NCBI GenBank assembly: GCA_963789225.1 | Contig: CAWBKD010000036.1 | Span: 186,001-250,000, forward strand | Reading direction: 5' to 3' | Length of the DNA stretch: 64,000 nucleotides | Source: Palsa-504 sp963789225 | GTDB taxonomy: Bacteria; Actinomycetota; Actinomycetes; Streptosporangiales; Streptosporangiaceae | Position numbers and translations under genes: made by a program | Shown: positions 18,647 to 27,236 of the stretch, one piece after another | How positions within the stretch are numbered: the stretch's first letter is position 1 | Layout of the letters: each line of letters begins with the position of its first letter | Notes under the pieces: generated by a model | Seen by the model: only the letters and a program-made list of their open reading frames with translations | What the model was told of the DNA's origin: nothing | Database searches by the model: none

Positions 18647-21211
18647 ATGCAGTCGGCCACCGCTCTGCTCAGCGGTAACTTGCCCGCGGAGCCAAACAGC
18701 TTCATCGGGCGCGAGCGGGATCTCGTCGAGCTGGCTCGGCTACTCGGTGAGGTTCGCGTACTGACGCTGAGCGGCCCCGGCGGCATCGGCAAGACCAGGC
18801 TCGCGGTCCGGCTCGCGCGTGACGTGATCGACCAGGCGGGCGCCGGGGACGGGCTCGATCTTGACGAGGCGTGGCTGGTCGAGCTGGCCGACTGGCACGG
18901 CCCGACCGCCGACCTGGTGGCCGCTACGATCGGCGTGCGCGAGGAGCAGGGCGTGCCGCTCGCGCAGACGCTGGCCGAGGCCCTGCGGTCGCGGCACCTG
19001 CTGCTCGTGCTCGATACCTGTGAGCACCAGGTCAGCGACTGCGCCACCCTCGTGCAGCTCCTGCTGGCCAGGTGCCCGTGGCTACGGATCATCGCCACCA
19101 GCCGCGAGCCGCTCCGGGTCCGCGGCGAGACGGTCTGGCGGGTGCCGCCGCTCGACCTGCCGCCGGAAGGCGCCCGCACCACGGACGTGACCGCGCACGA
19201 GGCCGTCCGCCTGTTCGCGGCGCGGGCGGCGGGCGCGAGGCCCGGCTTCATCCTGACCGAGGAGAACGCGGCGCCGGTGGCCCGGTTGTGCCGGACGCTG
19301 GACGGCATTCCGCTGGGCATCGAGCTATCTGCGGCCCGCGTGCGCGCGCTGTCGGTCGAGCAGATCGCCGACCGGCTCCGTGACCGGTTCCAGCTGCTGG
19401 ACTCGGGCGACAGGACCGCGCCGCCCCGGCAGCAGACGCTGCGGGCCACCGTCGACTGGAGCTACGAGTTGCTCGACGGCCCCGAGCAGACGCTGCTGCG
19501 CCGGCTGGCGGTGTTCTCCGGCTGGAACCTGGACATGGCCGAGCAGGTCTGCTCCGACGACATCATCCCGGCCGACGCGGTGCTCGGGCTCCTCATCTCC
19601 CTGATCGACAAGTCACTCGTGGTCCTGGACGGCGAGGCGGCCGGGGACGCCAGGTACCGGCTGCTCGACACGATCAGGGAGTACGCGGCCGAGCGGCTCG
19701 CCGCGGCGGGCGAGCAGGACGCGCTGGCCATCCGCCACCGTGATTACGTGCTGGCCCTGGTCGAGGAGACGGCCGACCGGATGTTCCGCCGCGGCGAACC
19801 GCCCTGGGCGGTGCGCCGGGCCATCTTCCGCCGCGGCCTCGCCGAGTACGGCAACTTCCGTCTCGCGCTGGTCACGTCCCTGGCGCACGGCCACATCGGT
19901 GAGGGCCTGCGGCTATGTGCCGGGCTGCGGTACATCTGGGTCCCGCACGGCGACCAGCGCGAGGCAGCCTCCTGGTTCGACCGGTTCCTGGCCGCCGAAG
20001 CCGACCACGTTTCCCCCCGGGTGCGCGGACGGGCGCTGGCCGGCCGCGCGGACATCGCGTTCGACCTGCAGGAGTACGACGTCCTCCTGCGCAGCGCACA
20101 GCAGGGGCTTGAGCTGAGCCGGGCGTCCGGTGATGACTTCGCGGTCCCGACCGCGCTGCGGACCCTCGGCCAGGCGGCGTTGCGTGCGGGCCGGGTCGCC
20201 GACGCCACCGCGCTCATCGACGAGGCCGTCGCCGCGGCCGAGACCGCCGGCAACGACTGGGAGACCGGGATCGCCCTGGCCGCCAGGGCCGCGATCGCGG
20301 TCCGCCAGGGCAAGCTGAAGGCGGCCCAGCGGTCCTACGAGGCCGCCCTCGAGGTACTCAGCGATAACGTCCGCTGGGGTGTCGCGCAAGTCCAGTACGG
20401 TCTGGGCACCGTCGCGCGGGCCCGCGGCGACGCCGACATGGCGGTGCAGCACTTCGAGGACGCCACGGACATCTTCCGCGAACTGGACGCCAAGCCGGAA
20501 ATAGCCCGCTGCCTGGCGGGAGTCGGCTGGACCGCGCTGAGCCGTGGCGACCTTGACCTAGCCGAGAACAGGCTGGCCGAGGCGCTGCAGCTGAACCAGG
20601 CCGCCGGCCAGCGACTCGGCGTCGCTCGCGGCCTTGAGGCGTTCGCGGCGCTCGCGGCGGCCCGGCAGCAGCCGGAGCGGGCGGCCCGCCTGGCCGGAGC
20701 CGCCTGCCAGCTGCGCGAATCCCTCGGACACCCGTCCGGCCTCGGCTCCAGGGTCGAAGAAGTGCTGGAGCTAGCCCGCGCCCGGCTCGGCGTGGCGGCC
20801 GCCGCCGCCCTGTTCGCCGCCGGGCGCGAGATGACCGCGGAATCGGCCGCCGTTTACGCGCTCGCGCCGCAGGCCCAAAGGTCCGGCCACGCGCCCGCGG
20901 CGACCTCAGGGCCCGTCGAGCCAACAGAGCCCGCGTGGACCGACCCGGCCTTGCTGGCCGCCACCCTCTCGCCGCGTCACGCCGCGAACGGGCAGCTGGC
21001 CAGGGGCGCCTCGCCACTCACTCCGCGCGAATACGAGATCGTGCTCCTCATCGGCCGGGGCCTGTCGAACAAGGAGATCGCCGACGAGCTGGTGATCAGC
21101 CCAGCGACCGCGGCGCGCCACGTGGCGAACATCCTCGGCAAGCTCGGCTTCAGCTCGCGTACACAAGTCGCCTCATGGGCCGCACGCCACGAGCCGCCTC
21201 GCCCGTCCTGA
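18647..21211 (+). CDS. AfsR/LuxR-type ATPase transcriptional regulator (NB-ARC, TPR, LuxR HTH)
   Basis: An 854-residue STAND-type regulator. Residues about 15-300 hold an NB-ARC-like ATPase with Walker A GPGGIGKTR, Walker B LLLVLDTCEH and ATSREPLRV. A winged-helix segment follows (TVDWSYELLDGPEQTLLRRLAVF), then a long TPR-like alpha-helical region, and residues about 785-850 form a LuxR HTH (LTPREYEIVLLIGRGLSNKEIADEL shown as LTPREYEIVLLIGRG and NKEIADELVISPATAARHV). Such proteins sense unknown ligands and activate nearby genes. It lies 81 bases downstream of the mannosidase, same strand. Target unknown. Confidence 0.9.
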   Translation: MQSATALLSGNLPAEPNSFIGRERDLVELARLLGEVRVLTLSGPGGIGKTRLAVRLARDVIDQAGAGDGLDLDEAWLVELADWHGPTADLVAATIGVREEQGVPLAQTLAEALRSRHLLLVLDTCEHQVSDCATLVQLLLARCPWLRIIATSREPLRVRGETVWRVPPLDLPPEGARTTDVTAHEAVRLFAARAAGARPGFILTEENAAPVARLCRTLDGIPLGIELSAARVRALSVEQIADRLRDRFQLLDSGDRTAPPRQQTLRATVDWSYELLDGPEQTLLRRLAVFSGWNLDMAEQVCSDDIIPADAVLGLLISLIDKSLVVLDGEAAGDARYRLLDTIREYAAERLAAAGEQDALAIRHRDYVLALVEETADRMFRRGEPPWAVRRAIFRRGLAEYGNFRLALVTSLAHGHIGEGLRLCAGLRYIWVPHGDQREAASWFDRFLAAEADHVSPRVRGRALAGRADIAFDLQEYDVLLRSAQQGLELSRASGDDFAVPTALRTLGQAALRAGRVADATALIDEAVAAAETAGNDWETGIALAARAAIAVRQGKLKAAQRSYEAALEVLSDNVRWGVAQVQYGLGTVARARGDADMAVQHFEDATDIFRELDAKPEIARCLAGVGWTALSRGDLDLAENRLAEALQLNQAAGQRLGVARGLEAFAALAAARQQPERAARLAGAACQLRESLGHPSGLGSRVEEVLELARARLGVAAAAALFAAGREMTAESAAVYALAPQAQRSGHAPAATSGPVEPTEPAWTDPALLAATLSPRHAANGQLARGASPLTPREYEIVLLIGRGLSNKEIADELVISPATAARHVANILGKLGFSSRTQVASWAARHEPPRPS

Positions 21212-21448
21212 ATGGACCGTCCGGCGCCACAAGATGCACACCGGAATGCACAGTTCGGCGCATGTGTACATCACCCCCAAGCGCATAGCGTTCTACAGGT
21301 CGCTCAGGCACGGCGGCGTTTGGGTCCCGAGCCCGACGCATTGCTGGTTCCCAAGGGGGGGTGGGAGCCCGCAACGTGCCGCTGCGGCCGGGCGGGTCCC
21401 GGCTCCAAGCCAGGACCCGCTCGTTATGCACTCAGGCGGGAGGTTCTG

Positions 21449-22330
21449 GTGGAGTTCGGCTTCAGTGCCGCGGCGAGCATCGAGGCGGAACCGAATTGCC
21501 CGGGCGCGGACGGGTCGCACCGGGCGATTACCGGGCACATCCTTCGGCTGGCTGACGGGGCGGGGTACGGAGCTGCCCTCATCGACGCCGCCGACGGCAG
21601 CGTGACCTCGTGGCCGCAGTTCGCGCACACCGTGCGTACGGCCGCTCACGGGCTCGCCAAGCGCGGCCTGCAGGACGACGATACGGTCGGCGTCTTCGTC
21701 GCGGACGCGGCGAGCCACGCGGTGGCGGTCCACGCCGTGCGCGCGGCCGGAGCCGCTGCCTGGCCGCTTCGCCCCGCGGCGACCATCGGGGATATCGCCG
21801 CCCAGCTCAGCGCCTGCCGGGCCAGGCTGCTGATCACGTCGGCCCCGCTGGCCGAACTCGCCATCGAAGCCGCCGAACGCAGCTGGGTGCGCCAGATCTT
21901 CGCGTTTGGCGACGCCCCGGCGACCACCCCGTTCGAGGCCCTGCTCGACGCAGCGGAACACGACAGGCGGCGGGAGAACGGCAGCACCGACCCGGGCGCG
22001 GTGCCGATCTCAGACGCGCCGATCTCAGACGCGCCGATCTCAGACGCGCCGATCTCAGACGCGCCGATCTCAGATCTGGCCGGGCTCACCCTGGCCGGAG
22101 GGCCGCGGCTGACCCGCTGGGACGTGGTGGTGGCCGGCCCGCCGTCCGGCGAACCCGACGCCTACACGCTGCTGCTCGACCTGGCTCTCATCGCCGGGGC
22201 CACCATCGTGGCGGCACCGGCTGACCGGATCACGGACGCGATCGCCGCCTACCACGGTACCGCCGCCATCGCACCCTGCGGCGCGAACGTCGAGGGCCTA
22301 CCGACGGGCCGGGTCTTCAGGGTCGGCTAG
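21449..22330 (+). CDS. Truncated acyl-CoA synthetase (AMP-binding) N-terminal domain protein
   Basis: About 293 residues resembling only the N-terminal part of 4-coumarate:CoA-ligase-like acyl-CoA synthetases: GVFVADAASHAVAVHAVRAAGA, then ATIGDIAAQLSACRARLLITSAP. The P-loop signature (TSGTTGLPKG-type), the adenylate-binding core and the C-terminal catalytic lysine domain are absent, so it cannot be a working ligase. A five-unit PISDA repeat interrupts the sequence. GTG 21449 is chosen for GGGAGG five bases upstream; the open frame starts earlier at 21212. Either a decayed gene or a small derived protein. The 237 bases before it contain no convincing gene. Confidence 0.7.
   Translation: MEFGFSAAASIEAEPNCPGADGSHRAITGHILRLADGAGYGAALIDAADGSVTSWPQFAHTVRTAAHGLAKRGLQDDDTVGVFVADAASHAVAVHAVRAAGAAAWPLRPAATIGDIAAQLSACRARLLITSAPLAELAIEAAERSWVRQIFAFGDAPATTPFEALLDAAEHDRRRENGSTDPGAVPISDAPISDAPISDAPISDAPISDLAGLTLAGGPRLTRWDVVVAGPPSGEPDAYTLLLDLALIAGATIVAAPADRITDAIAAYHGTAAIAPCGANVEGLPTGRVFRVG
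22004..22074. repeat. 15-bp tandem repeat, about 4.7 copies, encoding PISDA
   Basis: Four exact copies of CCGATCTCAGACGCG followed by an 11-base partial copy. The unit is a multiple of three and adds five residues per copy in the acyl-CoA-synthetase-like fragment. Confidence 0.95.
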
Positions 22331-22357
22331 GCCGCACAGATTCCAAACGGGTAGGGC

Positions 22358-22798
22358 TCACAGATCCGGCGGGCGGTTCTCGTACGGGGTGCTGAGCACC
22401 ACCGTGGTGCGGGTGGACACCCCGCCTATGGTGCGAATCTGGTTCAGCAGTTCCTCGAGCGCGGACGGCGAGCGGACCCGCACCTTCAGGATGTAGTTCT
22501 CGTCGCCCGCCACGCTGTGGCAGGCCTCGATCGCGGTCAGGTGCTCTAGCCGCTGCGGCAGGTCATCGGGCGCGGCGGCGTCAAACGGCTTGATGGATAC
22601 GAAGGCCGTCAGCGGGAGGCCGACCTCCTCGGGGTCGAAGATCGCGACATAGCCGTTGATCACGCCGTCCTGCTCGAGCCTGCGCACGCGCTGATGCACG
22701 GCTGACACCGAGAGCCCGGCCTGCCTGGCCAGCTCGGTGAAGCTCATCCGACCGTTGCGCGCAAGCAGCGACACGATCTTGCGGTCAATGTCTTCCAC
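22358..22798 (-). CDS. Lrp/AsnC family transcriptional regulator
   Basis: A 146-residue protein. Residues 1-60 are the AsnC HTH (MEDIDRKIVSLLARNGR, then FTELARQAGLSVSAVHQRVRRL), residues about 65-140 the RAM/AsnC ligand-binding domain, with GDENYILKVRV. It would bind amino acids or related small molecules and regulate neighbours. It is divergent from the PAC2 gene with 69 bases between the starts, so that gene and Lrp itself are the likely targets. GTG start at 22798. Confidence 0.93.
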   Translation of the reverse strand: MEDIDRKIVSLLARNGRMSFTELARQAGLSVSAVHQRVRRLEQDGVINGYVAIFDPEEVGLPLTAFVSIKPFDAAAPDDLPQRLEHLTAIEACHSVAGDENYILKVRVRSPSALEELLNQIRTIGGVSTRTTVVLSTPYENRPPDL

Positions 22799-22867
22799 GT
22801 GGTCACGTTAGCGCAGCCTGAGGCCGCCAGGGCCCTAGCAGCCGCCGCGCCGTGCGAGACTGTAAGG

Positions 22868-23839
22868 ATGCAGCGGAACCCGGAGGAACTCTACGAACTT
22901 GGTCCCGCCGCGTCCGACATCGCGAACGCGCCGATGCTGCACTACCTGGAAGGCTTCATCGACGCTGGCAACGCGGGCCGCCTGCTCGCCGAGCACGTGC
23001 TCAACAGCTTCCCGCATGAGACCGTGGCGCGGTTCGATGCCGACCGGCTCATCGACTACCGGTCCCGGCGCCCGCTGATGACCTACGACAACAGCCGCTG
23101 GGAGAGCTACGAGGTCCCGGAACTCGCCCTGCACCAGCTGCGTGACACGGCCGGGCGACCCTTCCTGCTGCTGACGGGTCCGGAACCCGATCACGAGTGG
23201 ACGCTGTTCACCGAGGCCATGCTCGGCCTGTGCGCCCGGCTGGAAACCGGCCCGGCGATCGGCTTCCTCGGCATCCCGGCCGGAATGCCGCACACGCGCC
23301 CGCTCGGCGTGATCGCGCACGCGACGCGCGAGGGCCTGGTCGCCGGCCATCAGCGGCTGCCCAGCCGCATCCAGGTGCCCGGCAGCGCACCGGCACTGCT
23401 GGAGCTGCGGTTCGGCGAGGCCGGACGGGACGCGCTGGGCTTCGCCGTGCAGGTGCCGCACTACCTGGCCCAGACTCTCTACCCTGCGGCGGCGCTGGCC
23501 CTGCTCGACTCCGTGATCAAGTCGACGGGCCTCGAGATCCCCGATGCCGAACTCCGGGATGCGGCGGGCCGGATCAACGAGGCCATCGAGCGCCAGGTCG
23601 GCGAATCTGCGGAGGTCGCCGAGCTGGTCCACGCCCTCGAGCAGCAGTACGACACCGTAGCCGAGGCGATACAGGCCCAGGACACCATCGGCGGCGACGC
23701 TCACCTGGGCGCCGGCCTGCTGGCCGAGGGCGAGACCATGCCCACGGCCGATGAGATTGCGGCCCAGTTCGAGCGGTTCCTGGCCGAGAATCAGGGGCGC
23801 ATCGACCCGCCGGGACCCCCCGGTTCCCCCGACAGGTAA
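22868..23839 (+). CDS. PAC2 family protein
   Basis: A 323-residue PAC2-domain protein. Actinobacterial members start with a strand-helix unit like PMLHYLEGFIDAGNAGRLLAEHVL, seen at residues about 25-50, then FDADRLIDYRSRRPLM and a C-terminal acidic helical tail. PAC2 is named for the proteasome assembly chaperone fold; in bacteria the role is unproven. ATG 22868 follows AAGGATG; the frame is open back to 22799 but that region overlaps the Lrp promoter. The C-terminus ends in a proline-rich stretch. Confidence 0.85.
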   Translation: MQRNPEELYELGPAASDIANAPMLHYLEGFIDAGNAGRLLAEHVLNSFPHETVARFDADRLIDYRSRRPLMTYDNSRWESYEVPELALHQLRDTAGRPFLLLTGPEPDHEWTLFTEAMLGLCARLETGPAIGFLGIPAGMPHTRPLGVIAHATREGLVAGHQRLPSRIQVPGSAPALLELRFGEAGRDALGFAVQVPHYLAQTLYPAAALALLDSVIKSTGLEIPDAELRDAAGRINEAIERQVGESAEVAELVHALEQQYDTVAEAIQAQDTIGGDAHLGAGLLAEGETMPTADEIAAQFERFLAENQGRIDPPGPPGSPDR

Positions 23840-24127
23840 ACGCCTGACTCCCCTGGCTGCGGCCAGCCCAAGCGTGCCCTGCTGGCCGGACCTTTGTCCC
23901 ATGCGCATTCACCGTCCCCATTGACCACACCGGTATGCAATTAATGGGTGTGGAATGTACCAAATATTTCCAGCAGGCTGGCGCTTTCATATGATTTTCG
24001 GGCGAAGAATGGAATAAGTCACAGATAAACAAATAAGTCAATAATTGAGACAGTTAAGCAACAAAGCCTAACATCGGTGTACGGGCGGCCAACCAGGGCC
24101 GCCCTCTGCATGAGAGGGCAGTACACC
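23840..24127. other. Non-coding gap with a strongly A/T-rich core before the G1 peptidase
   Basis: No gene is supported. From about 23930 to 24070 the DNA is far richer in A/T than anything around it, including TTAATGGGTG, TCAATAATTGAGACAG and AAATAAGTC. It lies directly upstream of a secreted peptidase and likely holds its promoter. No clear dyad or RNA motif was recognised. Confidence 0.6.
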
Positions 24128-24991
24128 ATGCCACGAGTACGCAAGATCCTGCTCTATCCCGTGATGGCCCTGCTGCCAGCGCTCGGCCTGATGCTGGTCT
24201 TCGGCTCGGCCGGCGGCGCCACCGCCAGTGCCTCCCAGGCACCCGGCGCGGCCGCGGCGGCCCGCGCCGCCATAAGCTCGATCAAGCTGTTCAAGATCGG
24301 TCACCACTCCCCCGACCTGCGGGTACCTACGGCCCAGCGGGAGGTCGACGGCGTGAGCCAGGTGGAAAGCACGAACTGGTCCGGTTACGCGGACACGGGC
24401 AGCGGCTTCAGCCGGGCGACGGGCAGCTGGACGGAACCGTCGGCCAGCTGCAGCGGGAGGTCGACGTCATACGCCGCGTTCTGGGTCGGCATCGATGGCT
24501 ACAGCAGCAGCACGGTGGAGCAAGACGGGACGATCATCGAGTGCCTCCGCGGCCACGCTTACCAGTACTCGTGGTGGGAGATGTACCCGACCAACGACAT
24601 CCAGGTCGTCGGCTCGTCCGTCGCCGCGGGCGACAGCATCAGCGCCTCGGTGGTCAGGAGCGGCACCACCTACACGCTCGCGGTCACCGATTCCACTCAC
24701 CCGGCCAACAGCTTCTCCACCAACCAGAGCTGCTCTGACTGCGCGAACAGCAGCGCCGAGTGGATCGCGGAAGCGCCGAGCGGCTCGAGTGGCATCCTTC
24801 CGCTAGCCGATTTCGGCACCTGGACAGAATCAGGCGCGACCGTGACAGAGGGCTCGACCTCGGGCGTCATCTCATCGTTCACCGACGACGAGATCACCAT
24901 GGTCGACTCGTCCGGCCTGGTCAAGGCCCAGCCCAGTGCGCTCAATGGCAGCGGCAACGGGTTCACCGTGACCTGGGAACGCAGCAGCTAG
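24128..24991 (+). CDS. Secreted G1 (eqolisin) family glutamic peptidase
   Basis: A 287-residue exported protein. An N-terminal signal peptide (positively charged start, hydrophobic residues 8-27, Ala-rich cleavage region) is followed by a short propeptide and a beta-sandwich domain opening STNWSGYA. The catalytic dyad of eqolisins is recognisable: Gln132 in FWVGIDGYSSSTVEQDG and Glu211 in NSSAEWIAEAP. Such enzymes are acid proteases, best known in fungi, with bacterial members. Cys201, Cys205 and other cysteines may form disulfides. ATG 24128 is used; ATG 24110 is in frame and possible. A strong terminator follows. Confidence 0.9.
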   Translation: MPRVRKILLYPVMALLPALGLMLVFGSAGGATASASQAPGAAAAARAAISSIKLFKIGHHSPDLRVPTAQREVDGVSQVESTNWSGYADTGSGFSRATGSWTEPSASCSGRSTSYAAFWVGIDGYSSSTVEQDGTIIECLRGHAYQYSWWEMYPTNDIQVVGSSVAAGDSISASVVRSGTTYTLAVTDSTHPANSFSTNQSCSDCANSSAEWIAEAPSGSSGILPLADFGTWTESGATVTEGSTSGVISSFTDDEITMVDSSGLVKAQPSALNGSGNGFTVTWERSS

Positions 24992-25031
24992 GAGTATCGG
25001 CTCAGCAAGATCGCATTCGGTTACCGGCCAT

Positions 25032-25067
25032 ACCGCGCAGCGCCCGCACGTCCGGGCGCTGCGCGGT
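25032..25067. terminator. Bidirectional hairpin terminator
   Basis: ACCGCGCAGCGCCCG and its exact complement form a 15-bp perfect stem with a six-base loop, between the convergent G1 and M24 peptidase genes. There is no long U-run, as is usual in high-GC actinomycetes. Confidence 0.8.
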
Positions 25068-25113
25068 CCCTTATCGGGCACCGGCCGCCATCGTGCTGAG
25101 GCGTGCCCAGGCG

Positions 25114-26232
25114 CTAGCCGACGACGATCAGCTCGCGCGGCGAGTGGTTGAGTCGCTCGCAGCCGTCAGCGGTGCAGACCACGATGTCCTCGATCCGCGC
25201 GCCGTGCGGACCGGGGTAGATGCCCGGCTCCACCGAGAACGCCATACCCGGCTCGAGCAGCTCGCGGTTGCCCGCCACGATGTACGGATCCTCGTGGGTC
25301 TCCAGGCCGATGCCATGCCCCGTCCGGTGGAAGAACGCCGCGCCGTAACCGGCCGCGGTGATCGGCTCACGCGCAGCCGCGTCGACCGACTCGGCCGTGA
25401 CCCCCGGCCGCACGGCCTCGCACGCGGCCTCCTGGGCGTCTCGCAGGACCTTGTAGTACGCGGCGAACTCCGCGGGCGGCTCGCCGATCGCGTACGTCCT
25501 GGTGCTGTCCGAGCAGTACCCGGAGGGCATGGCGCCGCCGATATCCACGACCACGACGTCGCCCACGGCCAGGACCCGGTCGGACACCTCGTGATGAGGG
25601 CTCGCGGCGTTGGGACCGGAGCCCACGATCACGAAATCCACGGTGGCGTGCCCCTCGGCCAGGATGGCCTCGGTGATGACCGAGCCGACGGCCCGCTCGG
25701 TCAGCCCGGGCCGCAGCCATTCCGGCACCCGCGCGTGCACGCGGTCGATGGCGGCGCCCGCCTTCCGGAGGGCCTCGACCTCGGCGGGAGTCTTCCTGAT
25801 CCGCAGCGGGCGCAGCGCGCCGGAGGCCAGCACGAGGCGGGCGGCGCGCAGCACGTCGCGGAACTGCAGGACGAACAGGGCCCACATCCGATCGGACAGG
25901 CCGACCGTCTCGACGTGCCCGAGACGGGCCGCGACCATCCGGTACGGATCGGCGGTCTCCTCCCAGGGCACGAACTCCACCCCGAGGGACCCGGCCGGCG
26001 ACGCCTGCGCCGCGGCCAGCTCCAGGCGCGGCACGAACAGCGCCGGGTCGCCGTCGGCCGGAACCGCGAGGCAGGTCAGCCGTTCAAGCTGCTTGGCGTC
26101 GTAGCCGGTCACGTACCTCAGGTCCGGGCCCGGGGTCAGCAGTACGGCGTCCAGCCCGGCCGCGCGGGCGGACTCGCGCACCAGGTCCAGCCGGTCCGCA
26201 GGGAACAGATCGCCAGTCGCGTGGGTCGTCAC
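25114..26232 (-). CDS. M24 family metallopeptidase (Xaa-Pro aminopeptidase type)
   Basis: A 372-residue creatinase/aminopeptidase-fold enzyme. The N-terminal third is the creatinase N domain; the C-terminal pita-bread domain has all five metal ligands: Asp in VVVVDIGG, Asp in CSDSTRTYA, His in TGHGIGLETHED, Glu in FSVEPGIY and Glu in ARIEDIVV. It should release N-terminal residues before proline from peptides in the cytoplasm. ATG/GTG start at 26232 lies 10 bases after the exonuclease stop, so the two genes may be co-transcribed although functionally unrelated. Confidence 0.93.
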   Translation of the reverse strand: MTTHATGDLFPADRLDLVRESARAAGLDAVLLTPGPDLRYVTGYDAKQLERLTCLAVPADGDPALFVPRLELAAAQASPAGSLGVEFVPWEETADPYRMVAARLGHVETVGLSDRMWALFVLQFRDVLRAARLVLASGALRPLRIRKTPAEVEALRKAGAAIDRVHARVPEWLRPGLTERAVGSVITEAILAEGHATVDFVIVGSGPNAASPHHEVSDRVLAVGDVVVVDIGGAMPSGYCSDSTRTYAIGEPPAEFAAYYKVLRDAQEAACEAVRPGVTAESVDAAAREPITAAGYGAAFFHRTGHGIGLETHEDPYIVAGNRELLEPGMAFSVEPGIYPGPHGARIEDIVVCTADGCERLNHSPRELIVVG

Positions 26233-26242
26233 GAGATAGATG

Positions 26243-27139
26243 CTAGGCCCGCGTCACCGCGGTGAGGAACTGCGTGAGCGAAGAGCCCAACCCCCACCGA
26301 TCGCCAAGCTCCTTCAGGCGGGCGGCGTCGGGCGGCACGGCCGGGAGCTGCCCGTCCACGGCTGGCAGTGGGGCGTCGTCGACCACCCGGACGACAGAGA
26401 GCGCGATGTCCAGGTAACCCCTGGCCCGCTCGAGCTTCTCCCTGGTCCCGCGCGGGAACCCGCCGTGCCCCAGGTCCAGCGCCCTGGCGATGCCCTCGAT
26501 GCTGCCGAACGCCCTTATCAGCGCGGCCGCGGTCTTCTCGCCCACGCCCGGTATGCCGGGCAGCCCGTCGCTCGGGTCCCCGCGCAGCGCCGCGAAGTCG
26601 GCGTAGGCGCGCCCCGGGATGTCGTACTTGGCGGTCACCGCCGCCTCGTCGATCACATCCGGCCGCAGCAGGCCCTTCTGGGTGTAGATGATCCGGACGC
26701 CCCTGGTGTCGTCGACGAGCTGGAACAGGTCCCGGTCCCCGGTGACGACGTTAACGGGGTCGGCCGAACGCGCGGCCAGGGTGGCGATGATGTCGTCGGC
26801 CTCGAAGCCGGGATGCCCGACAGCCGTGAGCCCGGACGCGTACAGGACCTCCTCGATCAGCGGTATCTGGACCAGGAGCCCGGGCGGTATCTCTTCCGAG
26901 ACGCCGTCCGCGGACAGGCGGTGAGCCTTGTACGAGGGGACGGCCGCGACCCGGAACGCCGGCCTCCAGTCCGCGTCCAGGCAGGCGACGAAGCGCGCGG
27001 GCCGCCGGGCCCTGACCAGCCGTCCGATGGCGTCGAGCAGCCCGCGGACCGCGTTCACCGGGGTCCCGTCGGGCGCGCGGACCGTATCAGGCACCCCGAA
27101 GAACGTCCGGAAGTACAGCGACGCGGTATCGAGCAGCAT
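26243..27139 (-). CDS. 5'-3' exonuclease (DNA polymerase I exonuclease-domain type)
   Basis: A 298-residue FEN-like nuclease. Residues about 1-165 hold the N-terminal nuclease domain, with acidic residues in LLDTASLYF, GFEADDIIATLA and VVTGDRDLFQLV. The helix-hairpin-helix DPSDGLPGIPGVGEKTAAALI follows. The polymerase part of PolA is absent, as in the stand-alone actinobacterial exonucleases. ATG 27139 was chosen; a GTG at 27151 is in frame. It likely processes flaps and RNA primers or acts in repair. It is separated from the upstream Rieske gene by GC-rich hairpins. Confidence 0.92.
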   Translation of the reverse strand: MLLDTASLYFRTFFGVPDTVRAPDGTPVNAVRGLLDAIGRLVRARRPARFVACLDADWRPAFRVAAVPSYKAHRLSADGVSEEIPPGLLVQIPLIEEVLYASGLTAVGHPGFEADDIIATLAARSADPVNVVTGDRDLFQLVDDTRGVRIIYTQKGLLRPDVIDEAAVTAKYDIPGRAYADFAALRGDPSDGLPGIPGVGEKTAAALIRAFGSIEGIARALDLGHGGFPRGTREKLERARGYLDIALSVVRVVDDAPLPAVDGQLPAVPPDAARLKELGDRWGLGSSLTQFLTAVTRA

Positions 27140-27178
27140 GAGCGATCCCACGTCGCCATATTGCCCCAGGGGGGTAAC

Positions 27179-27199
27179 GGGGGGGCGGGCGGCCCCCCC
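27179..27199. terminator. GC hairpin between Rieske gene and exonuclease gene
   Basis: GGGGGGGC and GCCCCCCC are perfectly complementary around a five-base centre. Together with the adjacent mini-repeat it forms a cluster of strong hairpins after the Rieske stop codon (minus strand). It could end transcription or simply be part of the repeat. Confidence 0.5.
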
Positions 27200-27202
27200 G
27201 TG

Positions 27203-27234
27203 CGCGGGGGGTTCCGGGGGGTCGCCCCCCCGGG
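27203..27234. repeat. GC-rich palindromic mini-repeat, copy B
   Basis: Identical over 32 bases to 11104-11135, 16 kb away. It ends three bases beyond the Rieske stop codon. Confidence 0.85.
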
Positions 27235-27236
27235 TA

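Noticed and set aside
21300..21448. Possible tRNA or attachment site between the AfsR-like regulator and the acyl-CoA-synthetase fragment
   Set aside because: A few tRNA-like bases are present, but no cloverleaf with T-arm and acceptor stem can be drawn.
22004..22074. CRISPR-like array
   Set aside because: Units are contiguous, without spacers, and in frame with a coding sequence.
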